In this document: one piece after another, positions 48,501 through 58,838 of the stretch
How the letters are laid out: every line of letters begins with the position of its first letter
Position numbering within the stretch: position 1 is the stretch's first letter
Assembly (NCBI GenBank): GCA_014871385.1
Contig: CM026426.1
Location: 50,810,202-50,874,201 of the forward strand
Reading direction: 5' to 3'
Length of the DNA stretch: 64,000 bases
Source: Ceratodon purpureus
Lineage: Eukaryota; Streptophyta; Bryopsida; Pseudoditrichales; Ditrichaceae
Position numbers and translations under genes: made by a program
Notes under the pieces: generated by a model
Told to the model about the DNA's origin: nothing
The model's database searches: none
The model's input: only the letters and a program-made list of their open reading frames with translations

Positions 48501-51500
48501 AGATTAACCGGTTTTGATTTTGCACTTGCACATCCAGCTTGGGAGGACCCGCCCCTTCACCCACCGACACTTGCAATATAGGCGTTGTTTGTGGATAGCA
48601 AAATCCAGCTCCAATGTTCGCTTTACCTGCAATGGACAAATACACGGCGGTCTTATACTACCCCACCGCTGGATGCAACAACGTGCGCATGGACACAAAC
48701 ACTTCCCCTTCTCCGTGTCGTGACACGCCGGCTGCATCTGTTCATCCAACACGCTGAACTTGCGTTAGCTGTGAAACAGGGTAAGGCCAAATACTTATGT
48801 CCATGAACTAATTGGCCTAATCGGACCACACATGCTTTAATGTTCTGCAGAGTTCAATGCAGAATATATATATATCTTTACATTGCCCTGTATAGGGGAC
48901 ATATTCCCAGATATATACATAGACATGATTGTGACAATTGACATGTGAATTGTCATGTCAACAGGGACGCCTATATCTGATAAGAAGTGTCGAGGACAGA
49001 GAATACGACTTCTTTGACTCGGACCCACGTTGGAGTTTCACAAGTAACCAATGACGTCTTCATGTGTATTGAGATGTCTAAGGAGATGTCCCTACAGACA
49101 TAACTGTGTCAAAAGAGACGTCTAGATGGATGTCATTATGAACAGAAGTGTGTGCATGGAGATGTCTCTATGGATGTTTTAGAAGACATCACTGGATGTC
49201 TTCTGTGACAGAAAAGTTGTGGGATGGAATTTCAATGATCCCTCATCCACGTGTCCCACCACTTCAATGTTCCGCATGACGGACTTGGTACAAGGAACGC
49301 GCCTATGTACCAAGCCGACATTATTTTGGTGGAGGAGTCTAAAACCCTAAGGTAGTGTAGTTTATATGAGTGATTCAAGCATGGGAGTGACCACAAAATG
49401 CATAGAACACGATAGACTTGTCGGTTTTAGAGGCACTATACTAGGAGCACTACAAGAGTGTGAGGTGACGCAGGCAGCCCTCCAGGTTTTTGACAATTTC
49501 GTAGAAGTGATTGCGAAGGTTTCTCCTCCTGTTGCAACGATGAGGAAGAAGACCGAAAAAAACACCACTCAATTGCGACGGAGTGGGCGCTTGATGAAGA
49601 CCTTGGATGCACCTGCGCCACCTACATCGCCTGCGCCAAACCCTCGTGCGCCACAGGTAATTGCTGTCACCCGTTTAGTCGCCACCTGCGTCCACGGTAT
49701 AGGGTCCACGGAGTTCACGGTATAGGGTCCACGGAGTTCATTGCTGTTGCTTTATTTTTTTATTTATTATTATTTCTCTTTTATATTTTCTCCTCCCATC
49801 GTCCCCCTCCCCCCACCCCCGCCTCCTCACTTTACGTTCCCTCACTCTCCTCTTCTCTTCTTATCTCTCCTCCCTCCTCTTCTCTACTCTTCTATGTCAC
49901 TACCTTTTCGACAACGTCTTCTATGGTTTTGATGGACGTCTTCTATTGTTTTGATGGATGTCTCTTTAGACGTCTCGACTCTCCTTGTCTCTTGCATTGT
50001 TTTACTTTCGTCATGTTGATTGTCTCCTGCCTCTTGGCTGCGGTAGTTTTGTTTTGTTTTGTTTTTTTTTTTTTTAATTTTCATAGTGTTAACTGTGCAT
50101 AACTATGGCAGAGTACCCGTCTGCAACGAGAGCCATACGAGACTGAAATCAATGAAGAGGTGGAGGAGCGGTACCAGCAGCTGCAGGAGAGTGCTCACGG
50201 AGATCATGACACCGACACGGACTAGCTGGGCTCAAGGATGGATGACCTTGAGGCACGGCTAGAGGCATGCAACACGCGCCTAGAGTCGAAGATGGACGAA
50301 TCCCACAAGAAAATCGAGGCCATGATCCGAGAGCTGCTCACTACAAAGACCTCTAACGTCGCGGCTTTAGCCCCCCATCTGTAGAACCCTCGCAATTTCC
50401 TCCACCTGTGTCTGTGCAAATCAGTTTCGTAGATGTGGCTGACACTTACCTGAACAAGGAGACGTCACCAACCCTAATGCCTCAAGCGTCACCAACCGCA
50501 GCGGCCAAGATGATCCCGACATTGGCACCACGGAGGACGTCGTAGCGGGACAATCCGTGGAGCACACCGAAGAAGAGGGCTCAAAGGAGGGAACCGGAGC
50601 TCCAGAGAAATCTCCCGTTGCGGCTACTGTTGAGGACGTCCAAGAAGACGACATGTATGCCCTCCTTGATGCCCCACTGTCTGCTGCGCAATCAGATCAA
50701 GCGGACCACAGTGGGCAGGTAAAGGCAGCGTAGGCTAATTGCTAGGACTCACGCTAGCCACCGTCCCTACACCGTTTGCAGTCACATATAGGAAACGCAT
50801 AGATGTTGTACTAGACATTTCTGTATTTCTGGAGACATCTTGAATTACATCCTAGAACAATGCTATGTTTGAGGCAGCGTCCACATCCATTGTCACTCCA
50901 CCCCTGAAACTGAGGTCACATTTTGTAGTTCAATCTGTTTCGGACGCCCTTCAATTCTCTCTCTCTCTCCCCCCCCCACCCCATTGGTTGTCAAAGGACA
51001 GTCATCTAGTCTTCATATTCCTATTACATATTGAGAGCCCCCTTCATTTCACTCTCCTCTCCACTGTTTGCAATAGTCTATGTATGAGCTGTCGATGTAG
51101 TCCCAAATGTGTCCACCAATGATGAATTGCAATTGCAGGATCCCTTGGGAACACCTTTGGGGCCAGGAGCATTGGGAACACCTTGCACTCATGGCGCTAT
51201 TCGCCGAAGTCTAAAGACCACCTCAGTCACAAAATCACATCCGAAGACACCTAAGCCAGCTGGTTTGTCTAAGCCGGCAAAGGCAACGCCTCCTTCTAAC
51301 TCGCCCAAGCCCGATTCATCGAAAAATATCGGCATGACTAAGGCTAGATTACCGGTTGAGAAGGTACGCAAAATGTCCTCCCACGTGATTGATGGTCCTA
51401 TACGTAGCCATGGTCGGACTTTCACCCTAAACCGAACACACTGGGATTGCATGTGTACAGGTTGGCGCCTCAACAAGGGCGGAGGCAGCCAGGAAGAAAT

Positions 51501-54500
51501 AAATGCTTGGACTACCTCAAAGCAGGGTAAGTGATTCATAGACTATTAAAACCAGAATCGCTTAGCGAGTGCTCCAGAGATGGATAGATTATTTGCAATT
51601 CTTCAAGTTTCACCTCTCGTAAGACGTCTCCGCAGACGTCTACTGTAGTGCATGAACATTTTTGACAACGTCTGTGATGATAGTCATGACCTCTGCAGAG
51701 ACGTTGTACGAGACGATACCCACCAAAGTGCGTCATGAGATCACCGGGCAGATGCCATCTTTATGAGCGTACCTCGAGTTCTACATTACCCCTGTCATTA
51801 CTGTACCATGTATACGTAGATTAAGCAACTCATTGAAGATAATACATTTTGCTTTCATTGTTGTCCCCTCTCTAACTCAATGCATTTCTACTTGCTTGAT
51901 ACGTGCAGGCTTGAAGAACATTGCGTGGTCATAGTACTTGTAATGTCGGACACAATGGCTTGTTACCTCTTTCACCATTGCAAGGCAGATCCCTTCATCT
52001 ACTACAGATTATTTCGATCTATGTCTGTGACTATAGTGCATGACTATATGGTTTCAATGAAATTAGTCAATGTATACTTTGGGCAAATGGAGCAAGGTTT
52101 CAACATGATTATTTTGCATTCCTAGACTCTAATCTGCTCCTTCAATTGTACATTGCGATTTCCTGCATGAATACCAGGACTCTAACCCATGAACATTTGT
52201 TACGATGGCTGGTGGAATTCATTGTCATCTAGACCTGCTCACGTTTTGATGGACTCACCACCTACGACGTCTCGATGAATAGACGGACATCTTCTAGAAC
52301 AGGTGATCAACGACGTTTCGATGTTTCATAGCACGTCTCAATGTTAAAGTGCAATGTCTTCCATAGCGAGGATACGTTCCCCGTGAATGTTTGCGAAGAC
52401 GTTCTTCATGACAATAAGATATCTAATATAACACGTTTGCCCCAAGAATCTATGTGAATGCTACAACGTGGCAATGTCTTCTATAACATGTCACATGTCC
52501 TTCGAAACATCCACCTGAACATCACATCAAGCAAAACCATGCATGACAGGATGTCAATACAGTCACGCATATGTCCACACAAAATTGAGCTCTGACGTCC
52601 ATAATAACAACTACTCTAAACACAGAGACAAAGACTTGTCATCCTTGATGGTTGCATTAGGAGAAAAATGAGCTTAAAATAAGGCCGTGTAAGCCTGCCC
52701 TTTCTAGGTGAACTCCCTACTTTGGGCACCTCTGCCGCTGGCAGCGGATGCCAGAGTTGCTGCCCGCACAGAACTGCGTGGCGCACTCACAACAAAGGTC
52801 CTCGGAATATTAGGTGAGACATGAATGCCTCGGCTCGGGCTTTGGTCCCAAGTGGGCAGGTTGTGTCAGCCCGACACTGTAGATGTGCCCTCCACACGCC
52901 TCCCTCGGAGGTCATTGGTTCGAGCCCCCGTGGCGGTTGCTGGCACCACGGTGGCACCTCACATGCCATGTCAAAAAGTACGCGGGCAGCGCCCGTTTTT
53001 TTCTCTCACGTGCCGCTTACACGGCCTTTTTGTGACCTGATTTTTCTCCTAATGCAACGACATACAAGTTGACATGGCCATGTCAAGCCTGGCAAATATT
53101 TTGGGCATGGGGATGTCCACTGAAACAAATTCTGGACACTGTTCACGCCCACAAAGACATAAGCGTGGACATCACACTGTCACCACATAGACGTCTCGGA
53201 AACCACAGTGATGTCCCACGTGACGTCTTTGGTAACGCAACTCCGGTTCAAAAACCTCCAAAAACTATGCTTACGTGGCATGCCACGTCACTGATTTTGC
53301 GCCACCACGTCAGAAAATGGCGGGTCTACGACGTCCGCCACGTCACCATGGCAGCGGTGACATCCTTCGCCCATGTGGCACTGCCCGGAAAATTCCTTTG
53401 CTGATGTGTCATGACGTGGCGTCCACGTTCCCGGCCCCCAAAATCACCTGGAGACGCGCGTGCTACGGGGATGTCTGCATGTTTTTTTGGATGTCCTCAT
53501 TTGTTTTTCCCGCGTCTTAGATGTTCCCATGTCTGCACAACATCCTATATGACGTCCGCTAGTTTTTTTAGACATCATTCGAGATGTTACCTAAAACGCG
53601 GGATTCTTATAGTGATAGGAGGGGGACGAGGAATTGAGCGTAGAGTTGCTAGATCTCGTATGCGGTGTGCAGATTTTGGGTCTAATTGGTGGCTCTAGTG
53701 TGTGAGTTTTTTTTGGTATCGTTAAGTTGCGAATCTGAGCTGGGCTCACGTCCATGGCCTGGAGTGCTCTATTTTTGAGATTGAACCTGGTGGTGCGTTT
53801 CAGGATCGTTTTTTGCTACTTGGGATTGGGAATCAGGTAATTTTTTTCGACTTGGTTGGGGGTTGGTGTGTGAGCATTTGTTCTTTCAGCTGCTATTAGT
53901 TGAATCGCTACAATTTGCCATTCAGTTTCTCATCCTGGTGTCAATATTGTAATAGTCCTTGTTGAGCACTAGATCCTTAAGGTATTTCCACTTTCAGACT
54001 GTTCATTGGTTTCGGTATAGATACTTTTAGTTCTAGCAATTACAATTCTAGCAATTACAATTTGGTTGCCTGGAAAAGTTCTAGCAACTACAAATTGGTG
54101 CTTGGAAAAGTTCCTTCGGTGCCGAAGGAAGTTTCTGGAATGCTCCCTGGGTATGATTCGAGCTACGCTTCTTGGCCTCATCGCTGATTGGTCTTGAGAT
54201 TGGGGCAAATCTGTTTTGGTAAAGGTGTTGTGAGTTAGGGTGCGGGGCCATTCGGTTGTGAGTAGGGGCAAATTGGGGGACCGTCTGGATTGATTGGGAA
54301 GAGAAGCTTTTGAATTCCAGAAACCCTGCAATAGCCAACTTTTCCACGAAATAGTAGGCCAGGAATTTTTGTCACAGAATTTTAGTGGTGTTGTAAATAC
54401 TGAACTCTCATGAAAGTCAGGTCCAGTGATCTTGTATGCTAGCCTTGGAATGTTATTCCTGTGCGCGAGACAAAACATAAACCTTGAGTGTTCTGCTTAT

Positions 54501-57500
54501 GATAAGGAGACACATAGTAGGTACAGCATAAGATAGTATTGTATTTAGTTGCATGTCAAAGCAAGTTATCATAAAATGAGGATGATTTGAGAGTTTTTCA
54601 ATGAAAGGGCCTGAGATTAGAGGATTGGGATTTGCCTCGGTTCTAGGAAGAATACAGAATTTATGGCCCTTGCCCAGAGTAAGGGTCAGGAGCCTCCACC
54701 TCCATGCACAATATGGAAGATATTCTTTCTTTGTAACCTCAACGATTCATTGGTAGGTGTTGGCCCCGGGGTTGAATCTCTCGGTGTGAACAGAAGCAAT
54801 GAAGCATCATTGATGGTATCTTAGTTCTGTGTTTCGTGAGATTGTTCTGGTTTTCGACGCAAATCAAGTTCCTTCCGTGCCGGAGAGAGAGTTCCTGGGA
54901 TGCTCCCAACTAAATCAAAATTTTCATTGAAAGTAGCTGGACTAGTTTCTTTGGCACCGTAGACTGATCTTGGAATGCTCTAGCCTGACTCCGGAGGTTT
55001 ACTTGAGACCCTTGACATGTTGCTTCGGAGCCGAACATAGTTTAATGGGTTTTGCTTTGGAAGCTTTTTCTTTTTAATGTATAAAGCTACCTAGTGATTG
55101 ACGCCATCTTTCATTTGCTTGGACCATTTTAGAAGGCATCAAAGGTCAAGAGCTCGAAGACTTTGAGCGCTGGCCTATCCAACTTGTGCGGAGTAGATGA
55201 GAGAGTCAACACAACACCCACAAACGTTCAGGTAATTTAACAAACTATATTCTGTTTGGGACCACCGATTTGTTATATTTCATTTTTAACTTCACTTGAT
55301 GTGATTCTATGTTCTGAAGTTGACATGAGTATGTACATTCGCAGCTTAAGTTGTGCCTGGAGAGCACAACTTGGAGGAGAATACGCTTTAGGTGGTCTTG
55401 ATTAGTTAAAGTGAAGCATCGTTGTTTGTGTCTTGAACTCTCTTCGGTGCCAAAGACACTTGAGTAGGCTCTCATCATTGGTTCGTTTGTTGCTCTGGTT
55501 GTGAGCTCACGAGGACCTGGTCAACTCTCTTTGGTGCTGAAGATACATGTACAAGTGTTTTGGTTTGCTGCGCAAATTGCGCAGCAGGCTCAATTTTAAT
55601 TACCTCTTGCAGGTTGGATAATTCTCTTCGGTGCCGAAGAGACTTTAGTGGGCGCTCTTAATTGATACCCTTGCTGCTAGAATATTGCATAGTTGTTCAG
55701 ATTTTGAGCTCATGAAGACCTGGTAAACTCTCTTCGGTGCCAAAGATACATAAACAGGTGTTCCGGTTTGCTGTAATGGCAGCTTGAGTTGCACAACACG
55801 CTCAATGTTAATTAGCTCTTGCAAGTTTATGTAACTCTCTTTAGTGCCAAAGATACTTCAGTCAACGATCTTGATTGGTACATTAATAGTGTTGTAAGCA
55901 TTCTCTGTAATAAGCTCTACCTCTTGTTGATGTTGTAGGAACATGAGGAGGATTCGTATGAAGGTTCTTCCCAAGGAGCCATACAGCAGACACAAGGATT
56001 TTACGAGGAAGAAGAGGACTCTATTGAAGAAGATGATGCATTTATTGGAGATAAAGATGAGATTCGAGCTCTAGACTCTGTTGCCAGTATCTCAAGTCTC
56101 CAAATGAAGCCATTCAGTACATCAAGATTTGACATTCCTTTATGTAGAATGCAGACTATGCCAATGGTTCGCTTGATGATGCAATGTGACCTCTCTAAAC
56201 TTGAGGAGGAGTTTGCACATGAGAATGAAAAGTTTAATACCTTTCTCCTCTCTGTCCGTGAGTTAGCAGGTTTAACAAATGTGATGTTCTTTGTATGTGA
56301 TGGAAATCAACGTTGTCAAGCATGGTTAAACCATATAGAGCGCCTACACAAGTCTGATGAGCCATGGCATTATCGGGTGGACTCCATTCTTTTGGACACT
56401 AAGGGCAGAATTGGCTTAGTTATGCAGGTCATGCATAATATTAACAAGTGAGTTTACTACTTCACTGAAATTGAAGTCATGACTATTTCTCCAATTATTA
56501 CATGATTTTTGTTTACAATTTACTAATTCTTAGGTGTTTTTGGACAGGCATACAGTGGACTCTCATGTAAAGACCAATGATGTTGACACCCTTTTTAGGG
56601 TTCAGAAGTATGGACTTATGCCATTTGAACAATTTAAGGAAATATTGTCCACTTCGGATTTGAAACGGTGCAGAAAGACTAAACACAGTACTTGGTACAC
56701 TTTACCTATGAACGTGTTCACAAGTTTTATCTACCTATGACATTAATATATTTATTTGAATTTACATTACAATGTGATTATATACCAAGGCATATTTGAG
56801 ATGTCATATTTGAGATGTTTTCATACTGCAATGTACTTGGGATGTCTGATTTTGTTATTTCTTGCCATGTCTTGCTTATTCATCAAATTTCAGGACATTC
56901 CATTGGAATCATTTATAGATGTTCTACTCAGTCTATATGGTTTGTTTTGGAGTATTGGTTTTGGAGTGTTGAATAGTGAGTCTTTTAGTAAGCAATGATA
57001 TTCTTGACTGTACTGTATGTTGGTTAGTATAGTCAACTAGTGATGTATATTATTGTTGGTGAGTACAATCGCCTAGTGAGTGTTGAATAACATAAGTGTT
57101 CATACTCATCTCGGTGTGCATTGACGTGATTTCATGGCTGCGAGGATAATGAGTACTCCAATTTCCTCAACTAGTAGAATTCAGAAGCTCAATGAGTTCG
57201 TCCTCACGTTTTGTTACACATGTTTCTGTTGCTGACTAATTGATGGCACACATAATAATGTTCCTTTGTGCTTCACTAATTCAGTGATGATGTGATTGTA
57301 GCACGAAATTGGCAGAGCAGCAGATGAGGGTCTTCGGGCTTTCATAAAGCCAGCAGATGAGGGTCTTCGGGCTTTCATGAAGCAAGCAGATGGAGAAGTA
57401 AATGAAGCGGACAAAGCATCTGCTATGAAATTGGCTGTTCAGAAGAAGACTGACAAGTTAATTGGGAAGATGGGCAAATTATGTTCAATTGCTAATCTGG

Positions 57501-57526
57501 AGCTAACACCAGGATGGCTTCGTAAG
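39545..57526 (+). CDS. ParB-like (CDGNxR motif) protein gene carrying a CACTA element in an intron
   Basis: Exons by splice signals: 40209-40268, 40441-40524, 55133-55231, 55939-56447, 56548-56740 (TGA), with a further candidate exon 57302-57526. The first three are whole codons (20, 28, 33), and so is the last (75). The 5' exon is uncertain: 39545-39583 (MGKKGGNSSKGTA) or 39677-39691 (MPVGK). The product is about 320 aa: a low-complexity N-terminus, an acidic run (YEEEEDSIEEDD), MPMVRLMMQCDLSKLEEEF, then VCDGNQRCQAWLNHIERLH and WHYRVDSILLDTKGRIGLV. The CDGNxR..AW pattern resembles the ParB/sulfiredoxin-fold motif. The TGA at 56738-56740 may be premature, since the 57302 exon (ending LTPGWLRK) is also open. 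The CACTA insertion makes one intron 14.6 kb long. Expression and function are unknown. Confidence 0.55.
40911..41175. repeat. left subterminal repeats of E1
   Basis: Words such as GACGTC, GACGTCTG, ATGTCTTAGG and GTGACG recur in both orientations. In En/Spm such short repeats are binding sites of the TNPA protein. Similar words occur again at 42165-42400. Confidence 0.65.
41240..42060. other. AT-rich non-coding DNA inside E1
   Basis: About 800 bp of AT-rich sequence between the left subterminal repeats and the transposase 3' end. A loosely repeated block (41.45-41.60 and 41.68-41.83 kb: GTGTGATTATTTXTCTGAA..., AAAATGTAATAT, GATAATTATTAATTTACAATG) suggests an old duplication of about 230 bp. 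Confidence 0.5.
42469..46649 (-). pseudogene. TNP2-type CACTA transposase of E1 (near-complete, one frameshift)
   Basis: Catalyses element excision and integration. The main exon (46649-45075, about 525 codons) has CPDGCVLYEGEHADLHTCPK, then PLIPRLKRMW, ATDVVNPFKLNN, WPVLILLYNLEPW, LRGLLMWTISDFQAYGLISG and KGYKGCPSCG, the hallmark order of Transposase_21. It ends PYWQ at a GT donor. Further exons: 44836-44489 (HLKIRHVLDVMHYEKNLCEN ... HDYHVLMQQ), 44173-about 43420 (DUF4218-like: VMTHLPVHLVEQLF, RWMYPIERYMKTLKDYVR), 43380-42973 (with a poly-Pro tract at a G16 run, 43103-43118) and 42903-42469 (DUF4216-like: QVFFVDDPTRRGWKVICRTD). A one-base frameshift near 43790 breaks the DUF4218 part where E2 is continuous. 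The true N-terminus may lie in an upstream exon. Confidence 0.9.
47070..47620. repeat. polypurine tract with three ~155-180 bp repeat units
   Basis: Almost uninterrupted G/A on the plus strand. The word AAAAACTGAGATGGGCAAGG (or a close variant) starts at 47172, 47325 and 47504. It includes an A27 run (47467-47493). The long Phe/Leu/Ser/Pro minus-strand frame across it is an artefact of polypyrimidine. It lies upstream of the transposase gene. Confidence 0.85.
47940..48752 (-). CDS. minus-strand reading frames of E1, possible transposase-associated N-terminal domain
   Basis: Two blocks are seen. 48752-48504 holds EKGKCLCPCARCCIQRWGSI and CKCRWVKGRVLP; the CPCxxC resembles the cysteine cluster of the transposase-associated domain found at the N-terminus of many CACTA TNP2 proteins. 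48281-47940 (113 codons) holds YPFEEYDVQLDAYLEKLAFL and YFYERGLLNTKDFMLET. They may be 5' exons of the transposase gene or a separate small gene. The polypurine tract and about 1.3 kb lie between them and the main exon. Confidence 0.4.
48400..49210. promoter_or_regulatory. central GATGTC/GACGTC repeat cluster between divergent E1 genes
   Basis: Most dense at 49050-49210, where words such as GATGTCT, AGACGTCT and GACATCA recur every 10-25 bp. The cluster sits between minus-strand frames (below 48752) and the plus-strand gene (from 49366), so it is a candidate two-way promoter carrying the same motifs as the element ends. Inference from position and word repetition only. Confidence 0.4.
49366..51534 (+). 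pseudogene. second gene of E1 (accessory, TNPA-like position)
   Basis: Coding-like segments with matching splice signals: 49366-49656 (MSDSSMGVTTKCIEHDRL ... RRSGRLMKTLDAPAPP, donor CAG|GTAATT), 50112 onward (TRLQREPYETEINEEVEERY, coiled coil MDDLEARLEACNTRLESKMD), about 50450-50718 (acidic, EDVQEDDMYALLDAPLSA, donor CAG|GTAAAG), and 51139-51363 (DPLGTPLGPGALGTP; Lys/Pro/Ser-rich). The next stretch has HWDCMCTGWRLNKGGGSQEE. A TAG near 50223 interrupts the coiled-coil exon. CACTA elements normally carry a second, DNA-binding protein gene; this one fits by position and by its low-complexity, coiled-coil make-up, but I see no recognisable DNA-binding domain. Confidence 0.5.
51600..53610. repeat. 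right subterminal repeats of E1
   Basis: Words GACGTC, GATGTC, ACGTCTC and CACGTCA recur through 51600-51760, 52240-52620 and 53060-53600, in both orientations and more densely towards the terminus. They match the words at the left end and in the centre. A SINE (52813-53058) interrupts the cluster. Confidence 0.65.
52813..53058 (+). mobile_element. tRNA-type SINE, copy 2 (inside E1)
   Basis: Box A-like TGGTCCCAAGTGGG at 52843-52856 and a good box B GGTTCGAGCCC at 52917-52927 form an internal RNA polymerase III promoter. The body includes GTTGCTGGCACCACGGTGGC, and the 3' part TTTTTTTCTCTCACGTGCC then GGCCTTTTTGTGAC. It aligns with 33499-33750. Short frames over it are not genes. Confidence 0.75.
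53618..55132. other. rest of the large intron of the ParB-like gene, right of E1
   Basis: Non-coding. A minus-strand frame (53969-54478) is unsupported. The palindromic word CCTTCGGTGCCGAAGG occurs near 54113 and decayed forms near 54870 and 55025; the same word is repeated further right. Confidence 0.6.
55410..55907. repeat. ~202-bp tandem duplication with palindromic TCTTCGGTGCCGAAGA cores
   Basis: Units start with GAGCTCA[CT]GA[AG]GACCTGG at 55503 and 55705 (period 202 bp). Each carries two TCTTCGGTGCCGAAGA-like words about 100 bp apart; a fifth such word at 55440 belongs to a partial unit. The best copy is a perfect 16-bp palindrome at about 55628. It lies in the intron between exons 55133-55231 and 55939-56447. 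Confidence 0.85.
57320..57385 (+). repeat. 33-bp in-frame tandem duplication in a candidate exon
   Basis: Two copies of a 33-bp unit (57320-57352 and 57353-57385) encode ADEGLRAFIKP and ADEGLRAFMKQ. The multiple of three keeps the candidate exon 57302-57526 open. Confidence 0.9.
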
Positions 57527-58838
57527 GTATGTTGCCTTAGCATGTGTGCATTCATTTATGTGCTCTATTTATTTTTGGATATGATTGTAAACCTTTGCAC
57601 AATTGCTCCTTGGAGATTGAGCGACACTACTCACAGAATTCCACCAATCCAGAGTTGAATATAGAAAAACTTTAGCTCATTGCAACAGCAAAGGCCTCGC
57701 CGGCCTCAAAGATTAAATGGCTTGATTTCTTCAACTCATAAGCAGCCACAAGGGAAGCTCAAATGTTACTAGTAAAACCAGTCAACGAAGCCAAGCTTAC
57801 AACCGGGGAAAACTGGTGTGCAAGCGTAGAGCGGTGAGCACAGAGCCCAGAGCAGAGAATTTTCCGGCGGCTGAGATTTTTTCGGAAACCAAATTTGGGG
57901 GGAATTTTCAAATGACCTATAACCGTGGCCTATGACCATGGAAAAAACATGCGGGGTAGTTACAATTATTCCCTTTTAGACACACAAAATATTACGGTTT
58001 TATCAATTCCAGGGGATTGAAAGAAAGTTTTGAAGGAAAAATGCGGGTAAATATCGAGAATGTCTCTACATAATTTCGTCTTTGCGGCCTTATACTCAAT
58101 TCCTATGTTAGAAAGTTTTCTGAGGTTACTAGATCCTAAGTTGAGTAGAATTTCAGAGCCTAATTATAAGAACATCTCGAAAGTAATTCATATCATATTA
58201 CATAGATCAATTTGTTTACTGTATAAACTAACTTAAAGATGGTGAATATCTAATTTTCATGATAATTGCTCAAGGAGTAGTAGAATACTTGGCCCAAATT
58301 TGAAAAAGAGAAACGACCAAATCAATTCACACAATAATTTCAAACATCAAGTAATCATTCTTAGCTAGACTGTAGTTTTGTTGCCTGGTTAATTTCAAAT
58401 TCAAATATCAAGTTGAAGCCAGTCATCATAGAAGACAAGGGATTGAGGCTCCAGTTCGCAATTGAAATAAGTTGTATTTGCAAAGGTTTTAGTGGCAAAC
58501 ATGTCAGTGGAGGTATTTGTCGATTTCCTCCATGTCTATACCTCGGCTTAAAAGGGCTATCGGATCCGACAGCCATATTTGGGACTTGTGATGCACGGGG
58601 AAAAGCAGATGTGAGAGCCTCAATGTCACCTTGTTCAAGGTATACATGAGAATTGAAAATAGAAGAGAGATGAAGCAAATGTAGATAGTTTACATAAATT
58701 ATAAGTGTTTTGATTCTTGCATTGGAGTTTCAGTACATGACACATAACTTGTGTTGGATATTGTCTCTCATATTCTTTGTACCCCTAGCAGTTGCTTCAC
58801 AGACCGCTAAACCATATAGCCGCTTACTTATGAATGAC
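57527..58838. other. intergenic between convergent units, no gene recognised
   Basis: Mostly AT-rich with short unsupported frames. A short inverted GGCCTCGCCGGCCTC word near 57695 is the only structure noticed. Confidence 0.5.

Larger units (their letters stand above)
40896..53614. mobile_element. full-length CACTA (En/Spm) element E1, 12,719 bp
   Basis: The left terminus (40896, CACTATAAGAATACGGCG, then TTTTAGGTGACG) and the right terminus (ending 53614, CGCGGGATTCTTATAGTG) are imperfect inverted repeats. A 3-bp target duplication ATA (40893-40895 and 53615-53617) flanks it, as is typical for CACTA. Inside are a TNP2-type transposase (-), a further minus-strand frame, a divergent plus-strand gene and GACGTC-rich repeat clusters. 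It lies in an intron of the ParB-like gene. Autonomy is doubtful, because the transposase has a frameshift and the second gene has a stop. Confidence 0.95.
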
